Below are positions 1-11,890 of a stretch of 64,000 nt of DNA, in pieces. Made by a program: the position numbers and the translations under genes. The notes under the pieces are model-generated. The model worked only from the letters and a program-made list of their open reading frames with translations. It was not told where the DNA came from and made no database searches. The stretch comes from Fasciola hepatica (Eukaryota > Platyhelminthes > Trematoda > Plagiorchiida > Fasciolidae), in the NCBI GenBank assembly GCA_948099385.1, contig CANUEZ040000213.1:2031001-2095000 (forward strand), in the 5' to 3' direction. Numbering within the stretch: position 1 is the stretch's first letter; each line of letters begins with the position of its first letter.

Positions 1-3000
1 CTGCTTTTGAAAGTAGACTATTTAGTCGAGTCAAGCTTCGATGAATTTCATGTGAATCAATTTACCCTACAGATTAGTGAGTGGGTGAGTTGGGAGAGGG
101 TGTGTGACATAGAAGAGCCTATTCTCAGTCCACCTCAAGCGTTTTATCTTGGAGGCCTAGAGCATGACAGAACCATAACAAGCACACAAGCTAATTTATT
201 CCAATGATTTGGGACTGAGTTAGCATGCAGGTCGATGACAGATTGACTGCCGAGCCAGGCCAACGAGTAGTTCCAAAATGAACGGCCCATCACTGAAACA
301 AATTACTTGCACGGACACAAAAATACGTGAACGTGTTACTTGACTTGCTAGGCGGATAACGCGGGATGCGAGTACACTGTAGGTCACACAAACGGAGACT
401 TAACTGTTACCAAGACCGCTTTAGAATATCCTTGCAGCACCCTAACAGGGGACAACAATATCTGCACTACTGATGACATACCGTTGTTCCATTAAAATGG
501 CTCAATTGAATCTATGCCGAACTCCGCCTAATTACTGTCGCAAGTGATGGATCTCTTCTTTCTACCTGTGCATTCACCATGGTTGGGCAACAAAGGCGGA
601 CAAAAAACACCACGTAACTGGGGACAAATCGATAAACAATTAAAATTAGTTTCATAATTTTCTGGTTTGAGGGGTTGGATGGAGCACTGGGTATAACTTT
701 GGGGAAAACACGTGACCAGCACCGGTCACTTGGCAATCACCGCGGGCTTCAGACCATGTGGTCCCAAAATCAATCCAGGCAGTTTCCGGAAAATCATTTG
801 GCGTTCTCGAATTTACTCTGACTTCCTCTGAAGATATTATACCTTTGTGGAAATAAGGAAATAAGAGATTATTTTACGATCTTTCATATAAAGTCAAGTC
901 AGCAGTAGCTTTATACATCTGAATCAGCGGATTTTCAGGGTTCAAACCAAATCTGTGCGTAGGGGAGTGGGGAATAGGGAAATAAGAATAAACTGTGGTA
1001 ATTTTCATCCAAGCAAACATTTCTGTAAGTCCTAGATAATGTTTGTCACAATACTCGCCTTAGTCGAGCTTCCCGGATGGCTGCACGAAACTGGAGCCCT
1101 AGGCTATAAGCCTTCTGCTAATCTTTACTGATGATAGACTCACGCTTCAGCCATGCCTAAAGAAACTGTTTATCCACCATGTTTGTCCATTTTGGCTTTA
1201 AGCAATCAACTTTTACTGAACCTTTTCCGAATTTGTTCGTCTCTGTCCATTCGAATCGTGTTTCATCGAGCTCCATTTCAAGGTGAATTTCCATGTTTTT
1301 CGTTCGCCATTGGAAAGAACGTAGAAAACTCGCATCTCACAATTTATATCTTTCATCTGTTCGTATGAAGTAGATTGAGGGGCTTAATGTTCCAAGCTTT
1401 TTAAATATGGCTTTTTCGGTGAAATGAATAATTAAATGGGAAACTAAAAATCTCTTTTTTCTTTCCCAAGCAAAGCCAAAAGAGCACTATGGTGGGCGAA
1501 AACAATCAATATTAGTTTGAAATATGTGCATTATCACTGATTTGGTGTATAAATATGAAGTGTATCGCCTCGGTAGAGGAATTTTGATAGTTGCGCATTA
1601 CTGAGTTTATTATTTCCATCAGAAATCATTTATCGTCGTCAAGATCTAATTGGGTTTTATCTTAACTGACAATGCATCTTTTGCGACCAGAACTACAGGC
1701 CCACAGATCAGCTTTATTTGAAGGGGTGTCCCGTATGATTCCTTCTGAGCTTATTTTTCCACGTGAATGACTAGATAGAAGAGTTCTACACTCAAGATGA
1801 GTACGTCTACATACTTTTTCGATGCAAGGTGTTCCAGGAACAAACACAACGAATATGAGTAGCAGGAGATTTGCATTGATTGGCATTTAAAGTATCAACT
1901 TTGAAAACCATGGCCGCAGCCGTTTTATCTGGCCTGACAGGAATAACAAGAAATACGTATCCACTGAGGCTCTACTTCGATTTGAACCCACAGCGAATGA
2001 TTGTCAGTCACACTTCCAACCACTAGGCTTCGCGAGCTGATTCTAAACAATTTGCCCAACTTCACTACTACAAGATACATCGCCCTGTGAATCACTCACT
2101 TTTGAACTGCAAAGAATCGACGTTCTATGGTATTGAGAATGAGGAACAGGCTAAACATCTGTGCTTGCTCAGTCAGAAACTTGGAAATGGTAAATCATTT
2201 GCACTGCTTGAAATAGTTCGTCTTCACGCCCGCACTGTGACGAGGTCACTTCCTCATGTTCCTCATATTCTGGCTTCATTGTTGCTGACGTACCGAAGAC
2301 CGTTGAAGTGGCTGTAATAGGGATTATTCTCACTGTGTTCGACCGCATATCCCAGGTAAGGTTTTGATCTACAACTCTCAACTTCAGCCAACTTGCTGCG
2401 GACGTGTACTACTACTCAGGTTTGCCCGATTGTCAATAGGATTAGTTTTGTTTGTCGACAGATGCTGCAGAAACAGATACTGTTTCTTCTTCTCCGACAT
2501 GCGGGTTTTACTTGGTTGAAGCGATCGGTGTGATAACCGGCTCCTTCTGTTCCCGCAAAGGTATCCGGTAAATCACGGTGGATAACTTCTCAATTACTAA
2601 TAAAATACATTTTTGATTACTGTGTTGATGTTGATCATATGAGATAGAGAAACCGTTTATTAGAAGGACCTTAATTCTTCTTTGTATCCATTTTTACTGC
2701 ATGAACGAATATGTAGATAACTCAGAAATAGGGGAATCAGTTGTACTGAATAAATGTTGGATTGGTTCCAAAGCAAATGTTATCAAACTCAGCCGGAATG
2801 GGACCCACAAGTGGAAGCCTTCCACACTAAAGTGCTTTGCGTGCTTTCAACCAGCTGAATTACTAGGCCACACCATGGTGTTTTTGACGTTTTACGAATG
2901 GGTCACACTGGTTATCCGTTTAGATGTCATCAGTGCATAAAATCCACAACAACAAACTTCTAATTTGACCAAATTCGGCAGGATTTCTCTATACTTCAGT

Positions 3001-3539
3001 CGGTTTCTACCAGAGGAAAACACTGTAAAGTATCATTTATGATTTACTGCTTAGCAGATTAGTGATTCGGAGTAAGTCAGATAGCATCATGACCCAAAAG
3101 TGGCATTCAGAAAGACACAAAGTATGTATAAAAAGCACATCTATGAAGCAGGCGTCACACAACCAGCTATTGGTCAACGGAAATTTTACATTATTAGTCC
3201 TGTGATTGCAATTGTATGCACAGAAAGATACGCAGATGGCTGGGGGTTGGGTAGAATGATCAGACTGCATTCTCGTCACTGCTACCTACTTGAGTTTTCT
3301 TCAGCGCACTTTGGTTTGTGAATCCTTCCCCACTATCTTGCTATTTCACCTTCAAATTCACCACTCTTCTAGATAGAAGATCATTCAGATCCACGCTTGA
3401 GCAGTCACCGCGGCCTAATTCCCCGTTAGAACTGAGAGGTCATACCCTTGGCCTCGGATATTTTCCAACGCATCATACTGACTTTTATGGATTATGAGTA
3501 TCAGCAACGTCGCTTCCCAAATAGCCCGAACCGCGATAT
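1..3539. other. Single-copy left flank, no recognisable gene
   Basis: This AT-rich stretch precedes the first PLE fragment and I see no second copy of it in the window. The open frames are all under about 80 codons, overlap one another on both strands and show no domain I recognise. I see no transposase, reverse transcriptase, tRNA or rRNA sequence. It may be the genuine flank of the array or a further decayed unit. Confidence 0.5.
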
Positions 3540-4575
3540 GACAGCTTTGTGTCCGTGGAATATGAACGTAGTCTGGTCCGAACACTATTTCAAACAGCAC
3601 GACATATCTGCACAGAAGACATGATTCACAACGAACTACGACAGCTGAAAGAATCTTTGACTAGAAACGCTTATCCCGATGCATTTATCGAAAGGCACAG
3701 CAAGCCGAAAGTGATCAGACAAACGAATTGTTCAGCAGAAATACTACTAGTCACCCTTTGTCTTCCATTCAAACGTGATGACATCAATTGCTTGCTCAAA
3801 CGACCACTCGGATCAGCGCTTGCCCGAACATATTATGCAGCTGACCTCAGAATTGTTCATCGAACGATTGAGATCCCCACACCGTCGGTGAAACAACGTC
3901 CAACTCTGTACACCAAATCGAATCTGATTTACCAATTTCAGTGTAGTTGCGGAGCAACCTAAGTGGGTCGAACAGAGCGGCAGTTACGTAACCGAGTGAT
4001 TGAATATATTCCAAACTGGGTACAACGTTTTGTGATGCAATCAGGGTCAGATCAAAGCATAATGACAACGTTCGAAACCATAAGATCCCGTCGTCGGCCG
4101 TCGCTCGTCATCTTCTGATGACGCAACATCCAGCTGACCGAACCACTGCGTTTCGGGTCATTTACGTGGCAAAGAATACCAGGCATTTGAGGTTTGTTCA
4201 AACCATTGCCATACATTGATGGAAACCGAATATTGTATCAGCAGAAACAGTTCTTTGTTCATGTGTCTTTACCATGGTGACGTAACTTGACTATTGAAAT
4301 TTCTCCTATATTTATCGAAAATTATGGCTTTACATGAACTTATATAAACAGTATGGTTGTGCAGTGTGCACCATGTTGAGATGCAGCGAAATCGTCCCCG
4401 GACATGAATCGTGCAATGTTGCAACTGTGGCTTTTCTTTTCAAGATTATTTCGGGAAAAGCATGCCTAAATTTCATCAGATGTCGTCTCCCGAAATCAAC
4501 CATTAGGTCTCTCGATGACCTAGTCAGATTGAGATGTAAAACTGCCACGATTCGAGTACGTACTAATTTTCTGGA
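3540..4575 (+). pseudogene. PLE A (unit 0): 5'-truncated RT end, GIY-YIG and 3' tail
   Basis: This is the 3' portion of a Penelope-like retroelement. It starts abruptly in the RT C-terminal region (around 'FVSVEYER', 'LFQTARHIC') and continues through a short CxC linker ('FQCSCGAT') into the GIY-YIG endonuclease ('VGRTERQLRNRVIEYIP'), which in this family nicks target DNA for insertion. The GIY-YIG Tyr codon is a stop (taa at 3960-3962), and another frame change lies near 3740, so the copy is dead. A roughly 450-bp noncoding tail follows, matching 23349-23782 and 45930-46371. Abrupt 5' truncation is usual for target-primed insertions. The tail ends where block X begins. The family assignment is solid; the exact 5' edge is visual. 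Confidence 0.88.
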
Positions 4576-4789
4576 TCACTTAGTATATGTCGCTTCTCAC
4601 TGGGGCCTATTCAGGAAGTAAGGCTTATGTTGGAAACGTTCTGATTAGACTTGACGGTGCTCATGGTTTGAATTGGTTTCAGTGTCGGAGACATGTGGTT
4701 CACTTTCGTTTTGCTAACATATGCTTCCCTACTCGGTTTATTTTACATCCGCGAATCCGTAGCGGAAATCGGAGAACACAAGTCCCGCC
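4576..4789. repeat. Block X, unit 0
   Basis: This noncoding segment of about 215 bp recurs at 26251-26480 and 46372-46610, and as an 84-bp piece at 63404-63487. In units 0 and 2 it directly abuts the 3' end of PLE A ('ttttctgga' then 'tcact'). At 26251 and 63404 it is instead preceded by 'tgccttatc', which may be the state before PLE insertion. In unit 0 it is cut at its right end by a fragment of the gypsy element. Confidence 0.75.
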
Positions 4790-4858
4790 GTTCCGGCAGA
4801 AACGTTCGACATCTTTCTATTTTACTGTTGAGCGTTTATTTTGTACAACAAACGCTCT

Positions 4859-4868
4859 GGCGGGGGAG
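4859..4868 (+). promoter_or_regulatory. Gypsy polypurine tract, unit 0
   Basis: The purine-rich run 'ggcgggggag' sits one base before the LTR's TG start and matches 51034-51043. In LTR elements this tract primes plus-strand DNA synthesis. Confidence 0.7.
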
Positions 4869-4869
4869 T

Positions 4870-5414
4870 TGTGTGGGTACCTGTAATTTTCCAACTTTTC
4901 CATGATTTTCAACGTCCCTTGGTGCGACACTCCTTTGTTGTACCGACGTTTCAACGTAAAACACACACACCTTTTGAACGTCAACACCGCGAAATACAAA
5001 GAGGCTGTAAATAAATCTTTCATTCTGGCACGGTCTCATCTTCTGGTTTGGAGTGTCTTGGAATTATATCGGTCGGAACTAACTGAGTGAAACAAAACAT
5101 TTTAGAGGCTTCAACGGCATCTCTTGGCACTTCGCTCAATACCATCCTGTTCGGTTCAACGGATGGCTGTCAGACCGAACTGAACTGAAGACATTGGCGG
5201 ATATTGGCTCTTCGACGCTCATTTCCTGATCATAAGAACACTGAACAACTGTGAGTTTGAGTCACACTTTTTGTTTCATTTTAATTCCTAATGTGCATAC
5301 CCGTTTGGCCTTTTTATCACCGCACGCTCCTCCGTCCATCCTAGTTTGCTAGTGTCGTCTTAGATATTGTTGACAATAATTAAGTGTACCACAGAGACAG
5401 AGTAGTACGCTACA
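4870..5414 (+). repeat. CsRn1-like LTR, unit 0 (545 bp)
   Basis: This LTR starts 'tgtgtggg' and ends 'acgctaca' (TG...CA). It has the same 545-bp length as the 3' LTR at 51045-51589 and differs from it by only scattered substitutions. It contains an AATAAA signal within 'gtaaataaatc'. It is flanked on both sides by element-internal sequence, so it is not a solo LTR. The partial copy at 46611-47065 is the third one in the window. Confidence 0.85.
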
Positions 5415-5418
5415 AAAT

Positions 5419-5428
5419 TGGTGAGCCC
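5419..5428 (+). promoter_or_regulatory. Gypsy primer-binding site
   Basis: 'tggtgagccc' begins four bases after the LTR end. It differs at one position from tggtgacccc, the complement of a typical eukaryotic tRNA-Trp 3' end. tRNA-Trp priming is reported for the CsRn1 lineage. This is the only PBS in the window, because the corresponding region is deleted in the element at 46611-51589. Confidence 0.6.
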
Positions 5429-5492
5429 AGATTGTTTTTCCATCCTTTGACACTAGCTTGATTCTTTCGTTCAAACTTCCACACCATTCACC

Positions 5493-5766
5493 ATGTCTGA
5501 CAGCGACTCTACTGACATCCACGCGGTTGCTCTCAAACTGCCCGTTTTTGCCCCGAACAACCCTCGAGTGTGGTTTCGACAAATAGAAGCCGTATTTACT
5601 ACTCGACATATAACCAGCGAGCGCGTGAAATACTCTCACATTGTCCGAACGCCTCCCTTTGACATCGCTGTTGACGTGGAAGATCTCCTCGATCCCATTC
5701 CATTAGAATCTCCTTACACGAAGCTTAAGGAAGCAGTCATTCAGCGTACCGGAAAATCAGCCATCA
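5493..5766 (+). pseudogene. CsRn1-like Gag N-terminus, truncated
   Basis: The frame opens with an ATG ('MSDSDSTDIH') and carries the matrix/capsid-like start of Gag, with 'PVFAPNNPRVWFRQIEAVF' typical of the WF-x-Q-x-E-x-x-F block in gypsy Gags. It runs intact to 'RTGKSA', then joins block Z and reaches a stop at 5810. The unit 2 element lacks the first 49 codons of this frame, so this is the only surviving Gag start. Gag would package element RNA into virus-like particles. The fragment lacks its capsid C-terminus and zinc knuckle. Confidence 0.8.
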
Positions 5767-8526
5767 CTGGGCCCGAATGTTTTGCAAATTCTGTAACCAC
5801 GAGTGTTTGACATCTCTCTGTTTTGTCCGTTTTGATTTCAGATTTTCCTATTCATGCTGACCTGCCTAAATCTAATATCTCGTTCGGCACTGGGAAGCAC
5901 TTGTCCGAAATAGAAACAATGCCATAGAATCTATCGAAAGTGTCTCATTCGTTGCAACCAACATTCTCGCTGCATGTATCAGTGTTAACGTTAGAAGCGT
6001 GCGTGTCTTCGTTTCTGTTCAGACATAAACTATGGTTATATCTGAAAAGACTGGATACTAAATTTGTTATTCCATGGAGTGAAAGTAGTTGAAATCTGCA
6101 TCCTTTACACTGAATGCCCCGACGAACGGGATGATAGTCGGTTTCTTTGAAGCATCTTGGTCCTCCAAGGCAAACCACTGTTCTAACTATTCATCAATTG
6201 TCCCTCACAGAGTCTGACACGGTGAGGCCGAAAAGACACATGGCTTTTACCACCAAATTATTCATTATTGCACACAAAAATATTAACATATTCTTGGGTT
6301 TCTATTTGTTCGTCAACAAAGAAGCCGAAAACCATGACGCCTTATTTCTGTCAGCAGAAGCCGAACTAAAACCCAAGTATTGCAGACCGTCTACAGAATT
6401 CGTCGCTTTCAATATTTCGCGTAGTTTAAGCACCAAAAGCACTAATTCAACAGCTGTGCAAAGTAAACTTTATCAGTCTCTGTGTCAACAAATCTTACGA
6501 GAGGTAGCCGTGAAGTTTTGATCATGACGTCCTGGGCTCGCTTCCCACCATCAATGGTCACTTTCCTCTTTCGGTAGCCTTGGATTGGCCGTGGACATCT
6601 TCCAGAAGTACTGTACCTTATAGTTTGACATATGAAAAGATTTGAGTATTATTCGTCGAAATGAGCCTAGGAATGACGAGCCTAATTCTTATAGATAACG
6701 AAGACTCCACCTGCATATACTCCACCCATAGCGGATTTCACATCATTTATAAGATTCAAGACCCTCGCGTCCAAAATGATCAAACTTGAATGTGTTTCAG
6801 GTTTTTACGTTCATTCAGCTGAATTTGTCTTGTTCCCATAAGCAGTTAGAAGGAAGTGTTTTGACTTGATTCTGCATCTTGTTTTGTCAGGGGATAAACG
6901 AGGTCTGTTATTCTAGGATTCAGCCAGCACCCACAGCGCTTAGGACGAGGAGAACAGTTTCTCAGATATTAGTACGGACTTAACAATGATTCCCACGAGA
7001 ATTATTTCATATCTCTAATCGCTTCATACCGCAGTATATAAACTGTTTAAGAACCATTTGGTCATAGAAACGAAGGACTACATTTGCAAAAGACGACCGA
7101 GAAACCAGCGTGGAAAATGTTTGAAGCGTAGTTCACGGGAAGAAATCCTGTGATCAGAATGTTCGGTTAGGGTAAACTTTATTCGTGAACAAGAGGAAGA
7201 CAGGTGAATAGTTCTAGAAGAAGTTGAGCAAGGAGAAATTCAAGCTGGGAAGCGGGATTTGAAGATTCATGATGATATTAAAGATGATGACATGACTATA
7301 TTTGATTGCATGTAGAATTTTGGTCAAAACTAAAAGAAGATTATCAATGAACATAGAAAATCAGACATCTCAAAAATAATCCCTAATCCAATTTTTTAAG
7401 CTAAAATAATTAAATGATTGGATCTTATTTTCAGGAAAACACTCTAAGTACGCAAAGCTTTCTGTTGTAAGACTTGAGAGGAAGTAATGGTATTTTCATT
7501 ATTCGGAAGAACTTGTTGACTTTTGGAGGTCATCTATCCCTACAGAAAATTCTGCACTCAGACAAAATTTTAAACCACGCACAATTTTTGTTGGGTTGAT
7601 AACTAAACACGATTAAATTCCGGGTCATTTTTCTTCTCTTTGAAGAGTATAGAACGAACACTTTAACGGATTTGCCATTTTTCACTTGGCGAACATGAGA
7701 CAGTGTGAAGGGAAAATGGAAAATGAGGAGTAATAAGTTCAATGTCACTTTTCACTACAACGTTTCACAGACGTATTACCTTTGGCAAATATCTATTCGA
7801 CTTATCTCTTTCTTCAACCAATTATTTCAGTTTCTTATCCTTATTCAGTGCCTACACATATTAAATGCCACTAGTTAGCCTATGCTCGTCGAAGTACATT
7901 ACCTTCACTTCCGTAGCTCAATGAGGAGAAAATGCAACAACTTGTTTCTTCGGCATTGAAAATGAATTATCTATCATAATCAAATCGGAGCTTTAAGGGG
8001 GCAGTTGTGACCACAGAACCATCAAGGTGTCAATGGTTTTTTTTATTCTAAAAGCATAGACCAATAACGTTGATATACCAATCGCTATAAGATGAACACT
8101 CTCATGGGAAGCATAATCTGAAGCAGTATTCGGCAATAAAGTGGTCTTCCAAGAAGAAATTCGAATCTGACAGACTGGAAACATTGATATTGTGAACCCA
8201 ATGAATTCTGCATTGTTTACTCTGATCCCCAGCAAGCCCAGTGATGATTCAAAGCGGACCAGAACAACCGGTGTAAAGAGATTTATTACCTTGAAGCCAT
8301 TGTGACGGTTTTCCCTAAGAATTTCTCACTAAAGGTCACGAGTTTGGAAGCCCCTAAATATCGGTGTACATCGCAGAACGTAAATCGATAGCTAAACCAA
8401 TTAGAGACGAGTTTGTGTAATTTATCCGCCATTACAACAGGTGTTTACCTTTGTTCGGCTTATGGGGCTTGCTTCAGAGCGGCGGTAAAACAAAGCAGCC
8501 TACTTCAACTCGTCCCTTATTACAAT
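5767..8526. repeat. Block Z, unit 0
   Basis: This noncoding block of about 2.7 kb is shared with 29033-31514 and 53820-55969. Unit 0 and unit 2 share the stretch around 5953-6530, which unit 1 lacks (about 585 bp). Unit 2 in turn lacks about 590 bp corresponding to 29945-30535. The short open frames here differ between copies by frameshifts and stops, so I see no sign of protein-level selection. It ends at 8526, where unit 0 jumps into PLE B, block W being absent. Confidence 0.8.
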
Positions 8527-10440
8527 GTGGTTTTTTCCACCTCTCCATTTGCATCGTCCTATCAACTAGGCGGTCCGGATGGTCATTCTGGATAAAAATC
8601 CTTCGCATCTTTCTGAGTTCCTCCTCAATTGTGTCCTCCAAACATATTCGTCCTGCCCTGCTTGTGAGGCACCCAATTAGGTTATTTTTCTCCTCAAGAG
8701 GCAGGAAACGGTGGAAGTGGATGTAATGTCCATTCCACATTGCCTTCCTGCTTACTGACCGACTGATTGAACCGTCTCCACGACGACTTATCCGTACGTC
8801 TAAGAAGCCTAGTGTGTTGTTTGGTTCTGTTTCCATTGTGAACTGCACGTTGTCATGTCTGAGTCAAACAAATCTAACAGTTGATCTCGCTGGTCTGAGG
8901 AACTGATTAATGCTATGGCCCAATCTTTAGGAAAAGCAGAACAACCGATTGCTGAGTGGCTCTTTGAGTGAGTGAACATGAACGCGACTTACAGGTCAAT
9001 AAAACGAAACCGATACGAAAGGGAACGATTGCCACTTGCCGAATAACCGGGCAGTAAAAATCACTGTTCATGTTGGCGTTCGCTGGCGTGTGTGCGTATG
9101 CATGCGCATAGTATCAGCTGACGGTCTGTTCAATCACACAGCATGTCATGGAGTCTGCGTAAACAACAGCTGTAGACTATTGATTCATGTGGCCATTTTC
9201 CAACTTTACCGTAAAGGCGTCGGCAAACAGTGGTCCGAGTGGAAAGCCCATTGCTATCCCGTCCTTTGACGGTAGATTTGGCCGGTGAACTTGAACTGAA
9301 CGTTGTGTGCACAAAAAAGCAACTATTTCAAAGTATATAAAGGAAAGCCAGTCTGGATTGCGTAGCTTTCGATATATTCACATAAATAACCTATGACTTC
9401 ATCGATTGAGACGTTGGTAAAGGGTGTACCGGCATCTAACAATAGTATCCACCGATCTTTCACATTCAGTTCTGTTACGCAGCTTATAAATTCAAATGTG
9501 TCGTTTGGACTGTGCTTTCATATTTGCTGTCTAACCGGTTCCAGCAGAATGGTCAACCATTTGGCGACTGCGTGGTACGGTGAATTGCACATGTCAAGCA
9601 TAGGTCTTAAGCAGACCACATTCTTATGAACTGTTGGATATCCATATAATCTGGGAACGATGGTCCCTGTAGGCTGCATCTGTTCAAAGGTAGACGAGTC
9701 TGTTATGCAATTTTATATAATTTGTTTTGTGGTGTGGGACAGAGATCTCTCTCTGTTAGTAGTGTTTATCCTTCACTAATGCCATTTTCAAGAACTCGGA
9801 TGTATCATTCGAAATTTTTCCTATTTTTGTGGTGCAGCCTGGCTTATTCGGAAGTACCGTACCTGCACCCTTGTCACTATTCTTTCGTAATTCTCTCGGA
9901 CGTTTACACGTTCGGTCCTTAATACTTCACTTGTTGATGGCTTATCTGTATGTTATTGATGGCTCGTATTCATAGAGGTAGATTTCAGATTATGGGGTTC
10001 CAACTGTGACGAAGGAAGTAAGCTGGACAACAGAGTATAAAGATTCTCAGATCACACCCCCAAAATCTAGTTGTTTACTCTGGTTGCTTGGGCAGCAGAA
10101 TTTGGGTCCCAAAGATAACACCTCTAGCAATGTATTATCTAGCTCCAGTTCAGATAAATTTTGCATAAATCTTTCAGATTCCGATCGGAACCTACTCGTT
10201 GGTAACAATTCCTCTATCCGTTTAGAAAAGATTTGACGTTTTGAATTCACTTGTTTTTGCACAGTTGACGGAACATATTCGTCAAAGAATTGCATTTCTT
10301 CAATGTTAATTGACCAGGAAAACGAGGTGACACAAATGTACTTTCAGACTCCACAGTATGTATACACACAGTATCTTGCGCATTAGGTGCTTGGAATCGA
10401 AATGACACGCTCGATATGAATAGCCGGTTTCTTGTCAAAA
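8527..10440 (-). pseudogene. PLE B reverse transcriptase, unit 0, decayed
   Basis: Read on the minus strand from about 10300 down, this is a Penelope-like RT. It shows an N-terminal conserved region ('LEVLSLGPKFC', about 10050-10130), 'NSDKGAGTVL' (about 9870), 'RLYGYPTVHKNV' and 'NSPYHAVAKWL' (about 9560-9640), motif A 'LLLDAGTPFTNV' (about 9420), motif B 'TGIAMGFPLGPLFADAF' (about 9220-9270) and motif C 'YADS' (about 9150) where YxDD is expected. The RT C-terminus 'FTMETEPNNTLGFLD' to 'DRLVDRT' follows at 8550-8848. About 200 bp of extra sequence separates motif C from this C-terminus. There are several frameshifts and stops. The GIY-YIG end is missing here but present at 63439-63954. Confidence 0.85.
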
Positions 10441-11092
10441 CAGTAAAGTACAGCTTAAGAAATACAGACCCCTAATACGTTCCTCAAGGAACTAAAAGTG
10501 ATCTCTCGCCAGTGCCACTTTCGTAAGGAACTTAATGTATTAGTTAAGTTCTTTTATGATGGCTGAGTGTGTGAGCTGTTTCAATTGTACCGTTATTTCC
10601 ACTGAGCACATTTCGAGAACACTTTCTCCGACTGGTCCAATCCCTTCACTTGCATTAATATATCGTGATTTAACGGCTTGCGTATGAATCACTTGAAATA
10701 ATCCCACTGCTTGAGCCAGTATTTGTGGTGTTTTTCAGTCGTCCAAAAAGGAAGGAAAGACTATCCAAACAAGAACGGGTTAATGGTTCAGATAAAATCT
10801 CACCCTTATTTGTCAAAATACGAGAATGCAATGGACCTACAGAATTTCTAGGTAAGAAAGGGGATAGATTGATGTGTGTTAATTCAGCTTTGGTGGACAG
10901 CCAAGTCACTTTGGCAGTTAGAGCTGGAGCGATACCAAGCCCAAAGGCTTGAGACGACACAAACTCGGGCGATAGGACAACCAATCGAAGGAGTGGACTG
11001 ACCGAAATGTGATGAATCTTGTCAGCGTTGCTTAAGCCTCAAGGGGTGGTAGCCCACACAAGTTGAGCCAATGCGTTGTGGGCCACTTGTGG
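10441..11092. other. Noncoding part of block V between PLE B and LINE remnant
   Basis: I see no recognisable gene. Two overlapping open frames (minus 10670-10984, plus 10725-10952) are identical in translation in unit 1, but this only reflects near-identity of the DNA. The minus frame has no ATG at its open end (its start codon is TTG). I would not call either a gene. Confidence 0.5.
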
Positions 11093-11890
11093 TTACATGG
11101 GACAGTGGAATTTTATATGGAATAATGTAGTAGTATCCTTCACAGGAAGCCAAGGAATCACTACACGGGTACGGCACACGACGTACTGTAGTGTTTCACA
11201 TATTGCGCGCAGGTATGTACACTGTCTTAGTGAGTGAATACCACAAAAATGATAAAAGTCACATGAATGGTCAGTCATGTATACCGCAGACAACAGCCTA
11301 TATATATTCTTTGTTTTTCGTTGATAAACGAGATCGCTCAACGGCAGAAGGGTTTTCTCACTAGAGTTAGTGAGACGGAATAAAACACAGTCACCTGAGA
11401 AAAAAGTCATAGTATATGGTATGTAAAGTCTCCTCCATCTTACCTGCAAATACGATTGATGCTGTTAGGCGATTGTCATATAAATTTGATGTGAGGTCTC
11501 TTAAGACTATTTCAGTAAAACCTCTCGTAAAGAGCAAACCTATACCAAGTATAATGTTGTCCTTTCCAAGTAAACCGAGTGAGTAATGGACAAGCAGTAT
11601 CGAAGAGTTTTAAGTACGTACTGGCGTACGAATGAATAAGCGGCAAACCGAGGAGCAGTGAATCACTGTAATTTATTAATTTCCAAGAATAATCGAGGCA
11701 GTTTCCCAACCGTCGTTTCGGCATGCGAAAACCAGTCTGACCGAGCCAAAATGACGTCATCGCCGTATTTGAACAGAGCAGCCGAGTGGGATACTTTTAA
11801 GTTGCAAATGTAGAACGATAACAAATATTGAGGAAGAACAGTTCCTTGAAGAACTTTGACACTGATTAAGAGTGTTTAGCTAACCTTTTT
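11093..11890 (-). pseudogene. LINE-like (non-LTR) reverse transcriptase remnant, unit 0
   Basis: On the minus strand, from about 11860 to 11700, the translation reads 'KVLQGTVLPQYLLSFYI' followed by 'ALFKYGDDVILARS'. This resembles the G-V-P-Q-G-S-V-L block and the Y-A-D-D motif C of CR1/Jockey-type non-LTR retrotransposons, with the catalytic Asp pair kept. The frame then breaks. Two further open stretches (minus 11512-11760 and 11093-11449) may be the RT thumb and C-terminal parts but are too decayed to assign. It is identical in layout to 38776-39573. Only the two motif blocks support the call; the clade is not resolved. Confidence 0.5.

Larger units (their letters stand above)
4788..5766 (+). 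mobile_element. Rearranged CsRn1-like gypsy fragment: pol end, LTR, PBS, gag start
   Basis: The fragment contains, left to right, the last stretch of the gypsy 3' coding region (4788-4814, matching about 50929-50955), the polypurine tract, one 545-bp LTR, the primer-binding site and the first 90 or so codons of gag. This order is circularly permuted compared with a normal LTR-gag-pol-LTR insertion. The left junction with block X shares 'cc' with the pol sequence, and the right junction into block Z carries a short 'at' filler. Block Y, present between X and Z in the other units, is missing here. The layout fits the middle of a tandem dimer sharing an LTR, or an inserted one-LTR circle, followed by flanking deletions. 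Confidence 0.8.

Noticed and set aside
4112..4130. 'cgtcatcttctgatgacg' hairpin with CTGATGA in the PLE A 3' tail
   Set aside because: It contains a hammerhead-like box, but the downstream sequence reads 'ccgaacc' rather than GAAA and no stem III fits. It remains only a 6-bp-stem hairpin.
10670..10984. 104-codon frame identical in both V copies
   Set aside because: The copies are near-identical along their whole length, so identity does not imply selection. The frame starts with TTG, and the opposite strand is also open.
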